64,000 bases of DNA, from contig JADNRZ010000029.1 in the NCBI GenBank assembly GCA_015501605.1, positions 372,001-436,000 on the forward strand, read 5' to 3'. Both the position numbers and the translations under genes were made by a program. The DNA comes from Panaeolus papilionaceus. Taxonomy: Eukaryota; Basidiomycota; Agaricomycetes; Agaricales. A model generated the notes under the pieces. The model was not told the DNA's origin. It did no database searches and saw only the letters and a list, made by a program, of their open reading frames with translations. Shown here one piece after another: positions 1-11,615 of the stretch (position 1 is its first letter; every line of letters begins with the position of its first letter).

Positions 1-3000
1 TAGGCAGTTGGATGTTGGGATCCATGGGAGTAGAGACAGGACGGCAATCAGCCATGCCATGACGTTCAAGAATGGTGTTGATGTATTGTTCCTGTGAGAT
101 TGAGATGGTGCCAGCTTCGAAATTGCGTTTGACATGCATTCCAAGGATCCAGTTGACTTCGCCAAGGTCGGTAATTTCGTAGAAGTCGTCCAAAATTTTC
201 TTGTACTGTTCGACGATGTCGAGATCCTTGCAGGCAATGAGAGTATCATCAACATAGACAGCTAGAATAACCAGGTTACCATTCTCCTCTGTCTTGTAGA
301 AGAGAGTGTGATCGGCGTCGCTTCGGGTGAAACCAAGTTCCTTCTCAAGCATGTTCCGGACAACCTTGTACCACTCACGCAAGGCCTGTTTGAGTCCATA
401 CAGGGCCTTGTTGAGTTTCCAGACATCAGTTGGATTCCCTTCGGTCCAGCCAGGTGGCATCTTCATGTAGATTTCGCAGTTGAGATCTGAGTTGGTGAAA
501 GCAGATTTGAAATCGACTTGATGCAAGTGCCATTTAAGGCGAGCTGATAGAGCAAGAAGGGAGCGAATGGTAGTTTGCTTGGTGACTGGTGAAAACGTTT
601 CGTCGTAATCGATGCCCTCGACTTGAGTGAAGCCTTTGGCGACGAGACGAGCCTTGTACTCAATGACCTTGCCATCAGGACCGAATTTGCGCTTGAAAAC
701 CCACTTGCAATCGACTGGACGTTGTCCACGAGGTACGATTTCCTTCCCTCACTGGTCGAAAAGGTGGATCTCCACGAAACGACTCAGCTCCTTGACTGTT
801 GATACTTTCCAGTTGGGAGCATCTGGTACAGCCATAGCTTCTTTGTAGGTGAGTGGATCACGATCTAGACACGAAGTCTTCGCTGATTCGTCGCCCACTG
901 AAGCAGGATGGAGTGGAGGAGTGATAGTGGAGTTGGAGGCGTGATTCTGGGGTTCTGGAGGCGTTTCCTGTGGTGCTGGAGGTTCTGGAGCGTTGGAGGC
1001 CTTCCTACGAGCGTAGGACGTCACTGAGTAGCGCGCGTCGTCGTCTCTGACAGGCTGGCGACGATTTCGGGTAGAACGACGTGTTTCAGGAGGAGGAGGA
1101 GGAGATGGATATGGTAGGGACAATTTCCAAGGTGGATCGCACGGATATTTCGACGTGGCAGTCGATTTGGACGTTTTCGGGGTCGGCGAATCCGAATCTG
1201 AAGTCCGTTTGGCCGCGCGTTCGCTCGTTCCAGAGATATCGCGAGAACGAGTTGTAGGGGTGCTGGCAGGCTTGCTGGAGCCACTAGTGCGATCTGGGGC
1301 ACTATTTCCAGGTTTCCTATCATCATCATCGTCGTCCTGATCGTCCTTGAGCTTCTCCTTGCCTTTAGGCTTGTCCCAAGTGCCTGGGACGTCGCTATCT
1401 TCAGGTTTAGTGTTCCCCCCTAGCTCCTCAGCATTTACCACCACTTCTTCCACAGTTTCAGAGTCGTTTCGCGAAGGCGATTCACTAATGACAACCCTGG
1501 TAGTGCCAGACGATCCCCCCTCATCAAATATGACATCCCTGGACTGGATAATTCGTCCAATCCCCTTCGAACATCAGCAATTCCTGGTTTTCGGAGCCGA
1601 ACTACAGGGTGCTACGTAGTGCTCTGTAGCACCTGTAGCAAGGGTCCCCCTATAGGTAGCGGCCCGTAGTCCCTGTAGTCAGATCAGGAATTGCTGATGA
1701 AGTCTTCTCACCAAGGATGTAAGCTTTCCTATGCTCAGCAAAGCCTAGGAATACACATTCAATGGTTCGTTTCGAGAACTTCTGGTGCTTAGACTTAGGT
1801 ATATGAACCCAAGCTTTGCAGCCAAAGACACAAAGGTGGGCGATGGAGGGCTTGTTGCCAGTGTAAGCCTCATGGGGGGTGATGTCGTCAGAGTTGGCAC
1901 ATGTGGGGGAAAGGTTGTGGAGGTATGTAGCATGAAGGATGGCGTAGGACCAGTATTTCTTTGGAAGACCAGCCTCAGAAAGCAAAGTGACCGCCTGTTC
2001 CTGAAGGGTACGATTCATCCGCTCAGATTTTCCATTCTGTTGCGGTGTATCAGGGTTCGTATCCTCGAAATGGATCCCTTTTTCCTTCAGGAGTTCCAAC
2101 AGTTCCATTTTGATGTATTCACCTCCACCGTTGTTGCGAAAATGATCGATTTTCTCCCCAGTTTCAACCTCAGCTCGAGCGATGAGCTGACAAAGGTTGA
2201 CTGTGGCATCCAACTTGTTCTTGAGGAGTCGAACTTTGGCGTAGTTCGATTTTCCATCAATGAATGTGATGAAGTAGCGGTAGCCATCTTGGGAGAGAGT
2301 CTGGGATGGCCCACAGACGTCGGAGTGAATGCGGAAAAGGACACGTGGGTGTTCGATGTTGGAGACTTTGGGGATGGGGGCGCGAGTTTGCTTTCCTTCG
2401 AGACAAGGAATACAGGTGTTGAGGGAGGAGGAGTCATCCTCAGAGATCTCCATGCCATTGACCATGTCCTTGCGATGAAGTTTGCGCACAGAATCAGGCA
2501 TGATATGGCCGAGACGATGATGCCAGAGAGAGAAGGAGGCTTTGGACGATTTCTGCTTCGGAATTGAAGCCAGAAGAGCCTCTTCGTAATTGTCATCATT
2601 GCTGGAGTCAGGGAGGTGATCTGAAGGAGTTGCTGGAGCGCAGTAGTAGGCGACTTCTGGGAGAATCACCGTACAGTTCACTACATGGAGCTTGCCTAAG
2701 CGAGTGGTGGAACCATGAACCTCATTGGTTTTGGCATTGAAAATCATGCCTTTACCCTTAACGAAGGTAACTCCGAGACCATGATCATTGAGACCATCAA
2801 CCGAGATGAGGTTTCCATTGAGATCAGGTACATGATGGACATTGTTGAAGATCGCTGTGGTGAAGGATCCATCAGTGTGATGAAGCTTCATCTGGACACG
2901 GCCAATTCCAGTCGCCTTGATGTAGGACTCATCTCCAAGATAGACATGTACAGGAGAAGCGAGAGGAGTGTATGACATGAACCAATCACGATTCGAGGTC

Positions 3001-4058
3001 ATGTGGGCTGTAGCTCCAGAGTCGAGAATCCACAATTTGGTGAGTGAGGAGCGACTTTCAGTAGCAGCAGCACAAGACATGAAGAGGTGAATGACACCAG
3101 GTTCCGAATCGGCATCGGACCTTGGAGACAGGTCAAGTGTGGCGATTTTGGCTGAATGAGAGGTCGAAGCATTTCTGTTATCCTTCTTCTCCGAAGAGGA
3201 TGGTGCTGGAGTGGCTTCCGATGTCTTCTCCTTCGCCTTGAGTTCGGCCTTTAGTTTCCGACACTCAGACTTGACATGGCCCTTCTTCTTGCAGTGGTGA
3301 CACTTTACATCCTTCTTCTCCTTGTCCTTCTTCCCACCTGCAGACTTTCCACCAGGATAACCGGAAGAAGATCTTTGGGATGATCGCGTAAAGAGAGCGA
3401 TTTGGGATTCCTGTTTGCAAGCCTTCTCAGCAGTGAGGATCTGATCAATGACATGATCGGATGTGAGTTTATCCTCTGGTTGCATGATGAGCAACTCTCG
3501 AAGAGTGTCGTAGGCAGAAGGGAGTTGGAGAATGAGAGCAGCTGCGATGGCCTTATCCGGGAGAGCGACACTAAGGGTTGATAGGATGTGAGCCTTATGG
3601 CGAATGGCGTTGAGCTGCTGCTCGAGTGACTCGTCTTCAGTGAGGGTGCCTCGGAAGATCTCCATGATGAGGTAGGCGATGGTGAACTTCCCTTTCCCTT
3701 CGTAGCGACGTTGGAGCTGGTCCCAGATTTCGAAAGCCGTAGTGAGGTGGAAAACACCAGCGAGGGGCTCGTCCTTCAACGTGAGGGTAATCTGGGCTCG
3801 TGCTTCCTTATCCTGTAGCTGCCATCGCTCTAGCAAGTCCTGATACGTAGCCTTCTTGGTACTGTCTGCCGAACTGTCTAGTGGGGTTGGTTTGAGGTCT
3901 AACCCACTGACCACATTCCAGAGTCCTCGTATATCCAAGACCATCTGTACTCGGAATTTCCAAGTCTGGTAATTCGAGCCATCATCTTCCAAAGATGGGA
4001 TGTCGAATAAGCGGTTAGATGCACCAGGAATAGATTTCGAGGATGAAGAGGTTGCCAT
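1..4058 (-). pseudogene. copia gag-pol polyprotein, disrupted
   Basis: The first open segment (4058-1650, 802 aa) begins ATG at 4058 and holds a gag domain, a zinc knuckle CHHCKKKGHVKSEC, the protease motif LDSGAT, an integrase HHCC region beginning HHRLGH, and the integrase core. Its third catalytic residue is in NGKSERMNRT. The middle acid expected in a RSDNGGE-type motif reads RNNGGGE (near 2135-2160), so Asp appears replaced by Asn. The frame breaks at 1650, inside a small insertion, and resumes at about 1571. It then runs through an acidic linker and the start of reverse transcriptase (PLTYKEAM). A TGA at 749-751 interrupts it, after which KWVFKRKFGPDGK and the active-site YVDD (about 244-273) follow in frame. 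Copia polyproteins are normally one long frame. Confidence 0.9.
1572..1699. mobile_element. 128-bp MITE-like insertion in the copia pol gene
   Basis: The insert has perfect 15-base terminal inverted repeats (CATCAGCAATTCCTG / CAGGAATTGCTGATG) and an internally palindromic GTAGC-rich body. It is flanked by AA on both sides (1570-1571 and 1700-1701), a possible 2-base target duplication. Removing 130 bases would rejoin the two pol frames arithmetically, with copia-like sequence on both sides of the junction, so it landed in an already formed element. Confidence 0.75.
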
Positions 4059-4225
4059 AGTTGGTAATTAGAGTTAGAGTTTGACAGTGTGAGAGCGAAG
4101 CAGTGATGAGGTGGCAGTGGAATGAATGGAATTGTGAAGGAATGGAGCAAGAGTGGGGATGAGGGAAATGTGAGCCAATGAGGAGACCAGGAGAGTATTG
4201 CCAGCGAGATGAATTAGACGCGGGC

Positions 4226-4238
4226 GGGGCCCATAACC
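4226..4238 (-). other. Primer-binding site matching the initiator-tRNA anticodon region
   Basis: The plus strand reads GGGGCCCATAACC, which contains the CAT anticodon flanked as in initiator methionine tRNA. The element RNA would be complementary to it. Use of an internal (anticodon-arm) tRNA fragment as primer is known for Drosophila copia and relatives. The site lies three bases inside the inferred LTR end. Confidence 0.6.
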
Positions 4239-4241
4239 TTT

Positions 4242-4578
4242 TGTCGGGTATAGAGGTCACGAGAGGGAGCTGTAGGAGACAAACTCAGTACATAGAATAT
4301 GGACTGAATATATTATGGTATACCTGTAGGAGACAAACTACAGGATAGAGTAAGTAAAGGAATACTAGTTAACGAGTGTAATATGTGGCTCACCTCAGTA
4401 CATAGAATATGGACTGAGGAAAGACCAGTGTGTGCGCAGAGCTAAACTATGAGGGAGCGAAACGGAGGTCACATGACTACGGCTGTGAAACGGAGGTCAT
4501 GTGATAAGGAGGCGAGATGAAAAGGAATGAATCTAATCTAATAGTCCGTGAAAATGTTCTAATAAAATAATTACAACA
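4242..4578 (-). repeat. 5' LTR of the copia element
   Basis: This 337-base stretch has TGT...ACA ends (TGTCGGG at 4242, ACAACA at 4578). It abuts a primer-binding site on its inner side. It contains two internal repeats, CTGTAGGAGACAAACT twice and CAGTACATAGAATATGGACT twice. The partner LTR is outside the window, so the boundary rests on the TG/CA ends and the primer-site position. Confidence 0.7.
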
Positions 4579-4582
4579 TATT

Positions 4583-5074
4583 ATGCGTTGCCGCCAGACA
4601 CTGCAACACTTTCGAGTAGAATATTGGTGGTCTCAAGTCTTCGACCACGGCTTGGGGGGCGGGTTTTCCAACCTAAATGGCCCAATAATATTCCCCAACG
4701 TCTGCGATGCCCTGTCGTCTATCCGCGGAAATAATGCGCTCAAGACACTTGGCGTGCATTTCAATTTCTACCATAGTCACCCTCGAGAATGGCTCAAGGA
4801 TTTTGCAAGTATTTGGGAGAGGTTGGACTACTTGCTTGCTGGAAATGGGGGTTCTGGCTTTCCTTACTTGGAACAGATTGAATTATCCACAGATGTTGTT
4901 TACGACAGCTACGGCAGTCCAACCGATGCGGTATCAGACGATGTGCTTTGGGACACTTGGACGAGTTCTTTGACTTTGCTGTGTTCGACCTTTACCGTCA
5001 CGCAAAGGAAATCGAAGGTGAAACCGGACAGACATCACATCAAGTCTTACCACCTAGAGCTTCTGCATGCTTAG
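4583..5074 (+). pseudogene. 3' remnant of an F-box/LRR-like or hypothetical gene next to the copia LTR
   Basis: The frame opens only five bases after the LTR end and encodes 163 aa. The composition is that of long Agaricomycete F-box-type proteins (for example WERLDYLL and FPYLEQIELS), but no F-box is visible because the upstream part is replaced by the retrotransposon. From about 4948 another frame (DEFFDFAVFDLYRHAKE) looks more protein-like than the one that stays open, suggesting a frameshift near 4940. Best read as the tail of a gene truncated by the copia insertion. The family assignment is tentative. Confidence 0.4.
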
Positions 5075-5786
5075 TCGCACTAGAAAGACTCCTATGGTTA
5101 CCATGTGTCACACTGTCTATTTCACCTACGAGTTCTGTAGACACTCCGCCGGTCATGTATCGACCGCTGTTCTCGCAGCTTTGCCATGGGCATACTGAGC
5201 ACAGACAGACCATGTGCGCGAAGATCACCACACCCTTCCCATCTAGACACTGTCCAAAGATGTTGAACAAAGCAGGCGATTACCATTACTCTCATATATG
5301 TATTCATTATCACCACAAAAATAACCCTACTCAAAGGATAACAAAAAGAATATGATCAAGAACCAAAAGCTTCAGGGGTGAAAAATTAAAGTGTCAATTC
5401 AATCATCAGCATGAGTACACAACAAGCAGGGAAGTAGGCAAAAGGTCGTCAAAGCATGAAGTACTGAAGCAAGTCTAACTAGACAGACTATAACGTTGAA
5501 TACGTCAAGTAAGAAAGGAAGAGAAGGGAAGGGAAGGGAATGAAACCGCAAGTACGCAAGCAAGCGAGGGAGTGGGTAAACAAAGGAACAGAATAAAATC
5601 ATGAATCCAGCCAACTAATCAATACCGTATATCAAGAAAGAAAGAAAAAATCAATGAAGTCGTGAAGAAAATAAAAGGATATCATCCATGTCATATGTAC
5701 CACATAAAGGCAGGGTCGGGAAACACGAGTCGAGTTGGGGAATACAGCACAATGGGCCACAGCACAAGACAGTGTTCACGTCTGAT
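5075..5786. other. Intergenic, likely 3' UTR of the chitin synthase
   Basis: No convincing reading frame. The stretch holds purine-rich low-complexity sequence (GAAGGGAAGGGAAGGGAA around 5520-5540). The part nearest 5786 is downstream of the chitin synthase stop and probably transcribed as its 3' UTR. Confidence 0.4.
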
Positions 5787-8700
5787 TTACTCTCCAGCAA
5801 AGAGACGAACAATCATGTACGTCGAGCTTCCCACAAATCGGACGACTAGAGGGAAAAAAAGGGAAACAGAGGTCAGATCATGCATTTTTATAGGAAACAA
5901 AGGGGAAAAAAAACGCAGAGGGTAGAAGTGGATCAGAAAGGAGAGATAGGGAAGGGAGAGAGTAGGTAAACAGGAGGGAAGAAGCCAGAGCAGCGATCAC
6001 GAGAAATGTCGACATGCGAGAAAAAGAAAGAAGTATGAAAAATGGTGAGAGCAAGCGGAGAAAGAAAGCGAGGAGGAGGAAAATCTAGAAAATCTCGACT
6101 CAAAAAGTCGAAATTAAGCCGCCAAAATCACGACTCAAAAAAAAGGCGAAAAATATCAAAACGCAAAAAATAATACTCACATGCCAACCCAGCAACACTA
6201 AACAACAAAAACGCCATATACCCGCCCACAGACTTGCTCGCTCCTCCAAGGAGCGTCGCCTTCGAGTTGGTCGTCGTGATCGCAGCCGCCAACAGCCCAT
6301 TGGTGAGGACCCATGCAAGCAACACACTAGAAAAGGGAAAAAAAAGCGCGTATGAGGTCAACAACCGCCATTCCTTCCACGAGAGATATAAAATGACAAC
6401 AAGAAAAAAGACACCCACTTCGTCCTAAACCCCTTATAATAATCCTCCTCCCGCGTCTTCTCATCCACCTTGGCCTCCACCTTCGGCGGCTTGCTATTAA
6501 GGACATGGATCGCATCTTCATACAGTGCATTGATGTCCTTCTCATCCGTCGGCAGTTCGACTTCGACAGAGCCACTGGCGCCGGTGCCGGAGGGCTTGGC
6601 GACGGTGCCGAGGTCTTTGGGAGGCGCGTTGTCTCCTTTGGTACCCCAGGAGATGTCGTGGACGTTGGCGAACTGTGGGGTGGGGGGGGGGAGGTGTGAG
6701 TCGATTTTAGGTGATGATGGATGGAAATAAGGGACTTACGGCGTAAACGTTCAACACGTTGATATAAGACGGCGCCATCAACATATACTGAACAAAACTC
6801 GTAATCATGTGCCATGGCTCGAACTACGCGTTTTTCATCATCAGCTTTCCTTTCCTTTGTTTAAAAAAATACAAAGTGTGGAGAAATAACTCACAAATAA
6901 CAAACTCGCAAGAATATACAACCCCAACGTCGCAACCAAACTCAGCACAATATTTCTAAAGATCGAGTTGGTGAAGAAGTCGCCTAGGTTGAGCGCTTTG
7001 CCTTTTTCAGAGGCGAGGACAGAGATGCCTTTGAATGCGAGGATGAAGGCGGCGACCTGTGGGGTGGATGGGGTGAGGCGGGTGAGATCAGGAGAGGACA
7101 GAGCAGAGGAGGGAGAACGTACGGTCATGTAAATCGTAATCACCGCAAAACCAATCATGGCAGTCGTATAGAACCATTTACTCCCCTGGGGCCTGCACAT
7201 CACCATCACCATCACCATCAGTCTCTCTTGTCCTCTCAACTCAAAAAAACGCAGCAAGTACTCACCTATTCCCCAAACTCAAAATAAAACAGCTCACCAA
7301 CAGCCCCAAATAAAAATAATTAAGCACCACATTCGCAATTTTGATCCCCTTGAGTCCAAAACTCGGGTCTTCCATGGCGGTCGAGAGAATGCTAAAGGCG
7401 ATGTAGTAGTTTGCGAGGCCAAACCAACTGTGGGTATCGCGTTAGCTTTTCTTTTTCCTTTCGTATTCAAGAGAGCAAGAACAGGGAAAGAGGATGCACT
7501 TGCCTGAATATCAAATTAAATAGCTGATACACCATCTCCACATGTATCCAAAACTTCCTTAGGAACGTATGACTGCTCCTATAGATATAATGGAAATGGA
7601 ACGTCGAATGCACCGCAGCGAAGAAAGATCCATTCAGCCACCTCCTGCGCTGCGAGATGAGCTCTGGCACTTGGTCTGGCACGTCCGTGATAGCGTATGC
7701 GGATTTGACGTAGTGCAGGATCCACGCGCCGCCTCTGTGGGGAGTTGTGAGTAAGTATATGCGGGTTTTTCGTTTTTTGGACAGGGGTAAGATAAAAGAG
7801 GAAGCGACAACACACCTCTTCGACACCAACTCCCAACACAAAATCCTGTCCTCCGCAAGGTACATATTCGCAGTGAAGATGTCCGCACCCGCACCGTGCA
7901 TCGTCTCGCCGAGGAAATATTTCTGGAGCGGGCCATAGCCCGTCGAGTCGTTTTGTAGGGCGATGTAACTAGATGTGGGCGTCAGTATCGTGTCGTGTTA
8001 TTGGTAATGTGGAGCAAAAGCAAAGCAAAGCAACGGGAGAGGGGGAGAGGGAAGGACAAAGGGAGGAACTCACCGATACGCCGAAAAGGCACCCGGCAAC
8101 ACCGTAATATACCCAAACACCGACTCCAGTGGTTTATCCAGGATATTCGACATCTTATACTCGAAATTCTGAGCAGCGACTATTTGCATCCCAACCATCC
8201 ATCAATCAACGCCTCACATACAAAGAGAGGAAGAGAGGGCTCACCCAACGGATTCAACAAATTCCTCCCGTACTTGCCCTTCAGCGCCACAATCTCCCCA
8301 CACGCGCCCCCCACATTCGAATTAATATCAAACGCCTTCCACAAATGGTATATCGACGTCGGACCGGGCATGGTACCCACATCCAAGAGGACACACACAT
8401 TAGGCTGCAGGATGGGCCCAAAGGCGTTGAAGAACCACCGATGCGAGTTGATCTTCTTTTGATTTTTTTCTTTGAGGCAGAAGATGATTTGCACGGGGAC
8501 GGTGCCGCGTTCGGCGCCTTCGATTTTCATGGAGGGCGTTACGGAGACTATCACAAAAATGGGGTGAGTAAAGGGATAAGAGGGAGAGGGAATAAAACAC
8601 ACTCTGTGTCGTATACTCATAAATATGCGCCGTCACATCCTGCTTTCCAATCTTCGTCTTCGCCACGCCCTCCTGATACGCTCCCATCGCCGCAATCACG

Positions 8701-9759
8701 CTCAGCGTCCTACTATTAATCTTCCCCCGCCCATCGCTCACAATACACACCACCACCTTCTTCCACCCGTCCTTCCCCCACGTCTTACTGCGCTCCCTCT
8801 TACACAAATGCGCGACATTCTTGATCACGCCGTGCATAGTCCGACAAAACAAATCCTCCTCTTCATTGTACATCGTCATCACGATGAACAGCTCCGTGCG
8901 CCTAGGCGGGTCATAGTGCACCTGCCTCAACGTGAACCCACTATCCTTGAAATCATTCGGATCACACGTCGCAGCACTGTACCGCATATGCGTAAACTCC
9001 CTCTCCGTGCGATTGGCGCACATGTCGAGGAGCTTCTTCGGCACGGCGTTGTCCAGCACGAAATTACCATGGAACAATTCAACCTTCTTGATCGTCTTGT
9101 ACCTTCTCGGCACCCGCTGCGGGATACGCCCGTACCGGATATTCGTCTCCGACCGCGCATCGTCCGCAGGCGCGCCCGTCCCATCGTCGTTGAACCGCGC
9201 CCCACCGGGCATGTTCACCGTACTCGACGCATCCCGGCGCAGGAGGGGGATATCCCCCGTGTCCTCGTCCTGCTCCTCGTGCTCATCGAGGTTATACGAG
9301 GTCAGAGGACGCAAATATTGCGAGCTGGGCGTTTGGGAGAGCGGGGTGAACCCGACTTGCGGGGGCGGCGACAAAGGGTGGTGGATCGGGTGTTGGGCTG
9401 GCAGCTGTGGGGGAGGGGGGGAGGCCGGGTGGTACCCGTACACAGGGGGTGAAAGCGGCGGCGGTGGTGGGGGGTACTGGAGGGGGGTGTGGGATGGTGG
9501 GGGCGGTGGAGGGGGAGGGTTGAAGGGGTCTTGGAGGTATGGTGCTTGATGGTGCGTGTCATAGGGGTTTGGAGTGATACTGGGCGGTGGATAAGGATTG
9601 GGCGTCGATGTGGGCTGGTATGGCTGGGAATAGGGCGAGTAGCCGTCGTTGTAGTGCCCTCTTTGGGCTTCGTCTGCCTAGGGAGGAGTGCGGTGTTAGT
9701 CTTCCCTTATTTTATTATTTTTACTGAATTTTGGGAATTACCTCTGGATAACGCGACAT
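5787..9759 (-). CDS. Chitin synthase, class I/II type, 13 exons
   Basis: A membrane glycosyltransferase that polymerises UDP-GlcNAc into chitin at the plasma membrane. Exons: 9759-9742, 9677-8603, 8547-8245, 8179-8074, 7968-7816, 7734-7504, 7427-7266, 7192-7123, 7056-6895, 6823-6740, 6672-6419, 6326-6181, 5845-5787. They sum to 2823 nt (940 aa), an exact reading frame. The N-terminal ~130 residues are Pro/Tyr-rich and disordered-looking. Then come [18 protein letters not shown], the acceptor/catalytic block [10 protein letters not shown] and [12 protein letters not shown], and a C-terminal cluster of membrane segments ([13 protein letters not shown] to the tail). The intron after exon 6 has a GC donor (GCAAGT). 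The last intron is 335 bases and precedes a 59-base exon ending RLFAGE. The first exon is only 18 nt (MSRYPE). Confidence 0.95.
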
Positions 9760-10970
9760 GATCCTTCAACACGAATACAGCGACAGAGAAGGGTATAGAG
9801 AGCAGACAGAGAACAGAGAGGTTAAGTAAAAGTCGTTGTTGGTGGTGCTGGTGGTGGTGGCAAGAGGCTGTCCGCAACCTCACAAACTGGGCGACTCTGA
9901 TGGCAATTAGATAAGCGTTCGTGCCTACCTAGCGACCACGCCTCGCACGCAAGTCAAGCCAGAGGAAACTTACAGGGTCGATAATGAAAAAAAATTCAGG
10001 AAATGGTGGTGAAGAGCAGGTGGTGAGGATGAGTGCGCAAGACAAAGAAAGAGAGTGCAAGTATTTCTACACCATGCATGTTTTACCGCACAACATAGCC
10101 GCACAATACTGCGCCTTGCAATACTTCATGACGCGCACCCCGGCTATTACTCTCCGCGTCCACAAACCTAACTAAAAATGCTATGCTGTGCTGCATCTCC
10201 CAAATTTATTTATTCGGAGTTTTCGTTATTTTACACGACGATACCAAGCCCATCCCAAACGGCCTGTGCGTCGACAATGGCAATGCGGTGCACACATGCC
10301 GTTGACCATCGCATGAATAGAGGATATGGACGAGTCACGCAACCAGACAAGGACATTGGATACCGCTAAACACTCCTTGACACTGACAGCTGAGAGTGAA
10401 TTGCGATTCAATTCAATTTCGACGACGTGACAGCAACGATGAAGAGGCGATGATGATTATCGCATCGCGTCAGGAGTCAGGGTGATCCTACTGTGCCTGA
10501 GGTGCTTAGCGCATGGTGTTGTCTTCTAGACCCGTTCCGAAGGATGGAGTGAGGTTGTTGAGCAGCAAGCGCCTACTTGGGATCAACGAAAACATAGACA
10601 CCCGCACCTCTCATACCACTCCACATCACGAATCCCAAGACGCATGCACATCAACCAACGCACGTTCGACAGTGGTCGACCACCAAGCCCAAAATAACCA
10701 TCACCGAATTTCAGCCCGGCACTTACACTGCGGTCCCGCAGCCCCCTCATCTTCGCATCACGGCCATCTCAGCCTCCCAGTTATAATGATATACCCCTTC
10801 GTTCTGCGCACGGCGAGCGTTGGCCTGACGCCATCAGCATCGATAATCATCTGATCATGTCTACGTATTGCTATCAGTTCATGTCACTTGCGTATACTCA
10901 AGACTTAATGGGAGTCGAGGAACTTACTTTCGAGCTGTCGTCAGGAATTGGTGATGTCATAAATCAGCAA
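9760..10970. other. Intergenic upstream of the chitin synthase
   Basis: Presumed chitin synthase promoter and 5' UTR on the minus strand. It includes a GGTGGTG-type repeat near 9838-9860. A 113-codon frame at 10513-10854 is His/Ser-rich without recognisable features and is not called. Nothing else is supported. Confidence 0.35.
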
Positions 10971-11338
10971 TGTATGACGATACATTTGGGGAAGTATTCT
11001 AGGTCCTTGAATATATATTCTCGAGTGTGAAATGACGATTTTGAAGTGTTTCGAACTTGGTACCTGTCCAAATTCCAGGGCTTCGAGCACCGTTTCCCAG
11101 GACTTGGGCTGAACTCAATTGGGACTTGAGCACTGCTCAGTTTGAACTTGGGTCTTCCTCGGCTCCCTGTCAGATGCGTAAGAATTGATTATGAGTTCAG
11201 CCTAAGTCCTGGGAAACGATGCTCGAAGCCCTGGAATTTGGACAGGTACCAAGTTCGAAACACCTCAAAATCATGATTTCACACTCGATAATATATATTC
11301 AAGGACCTAGAATACTTCTCCAAATGTATCGTCATACA
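10971..11338. mobile_element. Foldback (long inverted-repeat) element, 368 bp
   Basis: The left arm starts TGTATGACGATACATTTGG and the right arm ends with its exact complement. The arms match imperfectly for about 145 bases (10971-11117 versus 11190-11338) around a spacer of about 75 bases. There is no coding capacity. No clear target duplication is visible at the flanks (...CAGCAA / ACTCGG...). Structure fits a foldback or hairpin-type MITE. Confidence 0.75.
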
Positions 11339-11615
11339 ACTCGGATCACTGATCGCTATATTCCCTCGACTGCCCATTGATTGTTAACTCGAATTGATGC
11401 TACTCAGAATACTGCAGACATTGCCATTCGGTCCCTTCACAAGCAAGATAATGGAGTTCATGCGCATGACATAGGGGCTATTCGCGCTTGAGAATCCAGG
11501 CACGTGAGAGTGTGTGATCGACCTGCAGCCTGAACTCGATATAAAGTATATGTAGACGCGCAACGTCAACACCAACACTAGCACGCCATTCCTTCCAGCA
11601 CACTGTGAACTAGCT

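Larger units (their letters stand above)
1..4578 (-). mobile_element. Ty1/copia LTR retrotransposon, decayed, 3' part outside window
   Basis: The element runs right to left: a 5' LTR (4242-4578), a primer-binding site directly inside it (4226-4238), then gag, protease, integrase and reverse transcriptase in copia order. The window starts within the reverse transcriptase, so RNase H and the 3' LTR are not visible. The coding region is broken by a 128-base insertion (1572-1699) and an in-frame TGA at 749-751, and the integrase has a changed catalytic residue. It therefore looks non-autonomous. The right boundary is the LTR end ...ACAACA at 4578. The left target-site duplication cannot be checked. 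Confidence 0.93.

Noticed and set aside
1785..2567. 260-codon plus-strand frame
   Set aside because: Antisense of the copia integrase; no family features.
7195..7220. CATCACCATCACCATCACC as a His-rich motif
   Set aside because: Lies in a chitin synthase intron; simple repeat only.
8625..9452. Long plus-strand frame of 275 codons (and a 205-codon frame overlapping it)
   Set aside because: Shadows of chitin synthase exon 2 on the opposite strand; Arg/His/Pro-rich translation with no motifs, while the minus frame closes exactly with 13 exons.
10513..10854. Possible 113-aa gene
   Set aside because: His/Ser-rich low-complexity translation, no signal peptide, introns or family; judged chance.
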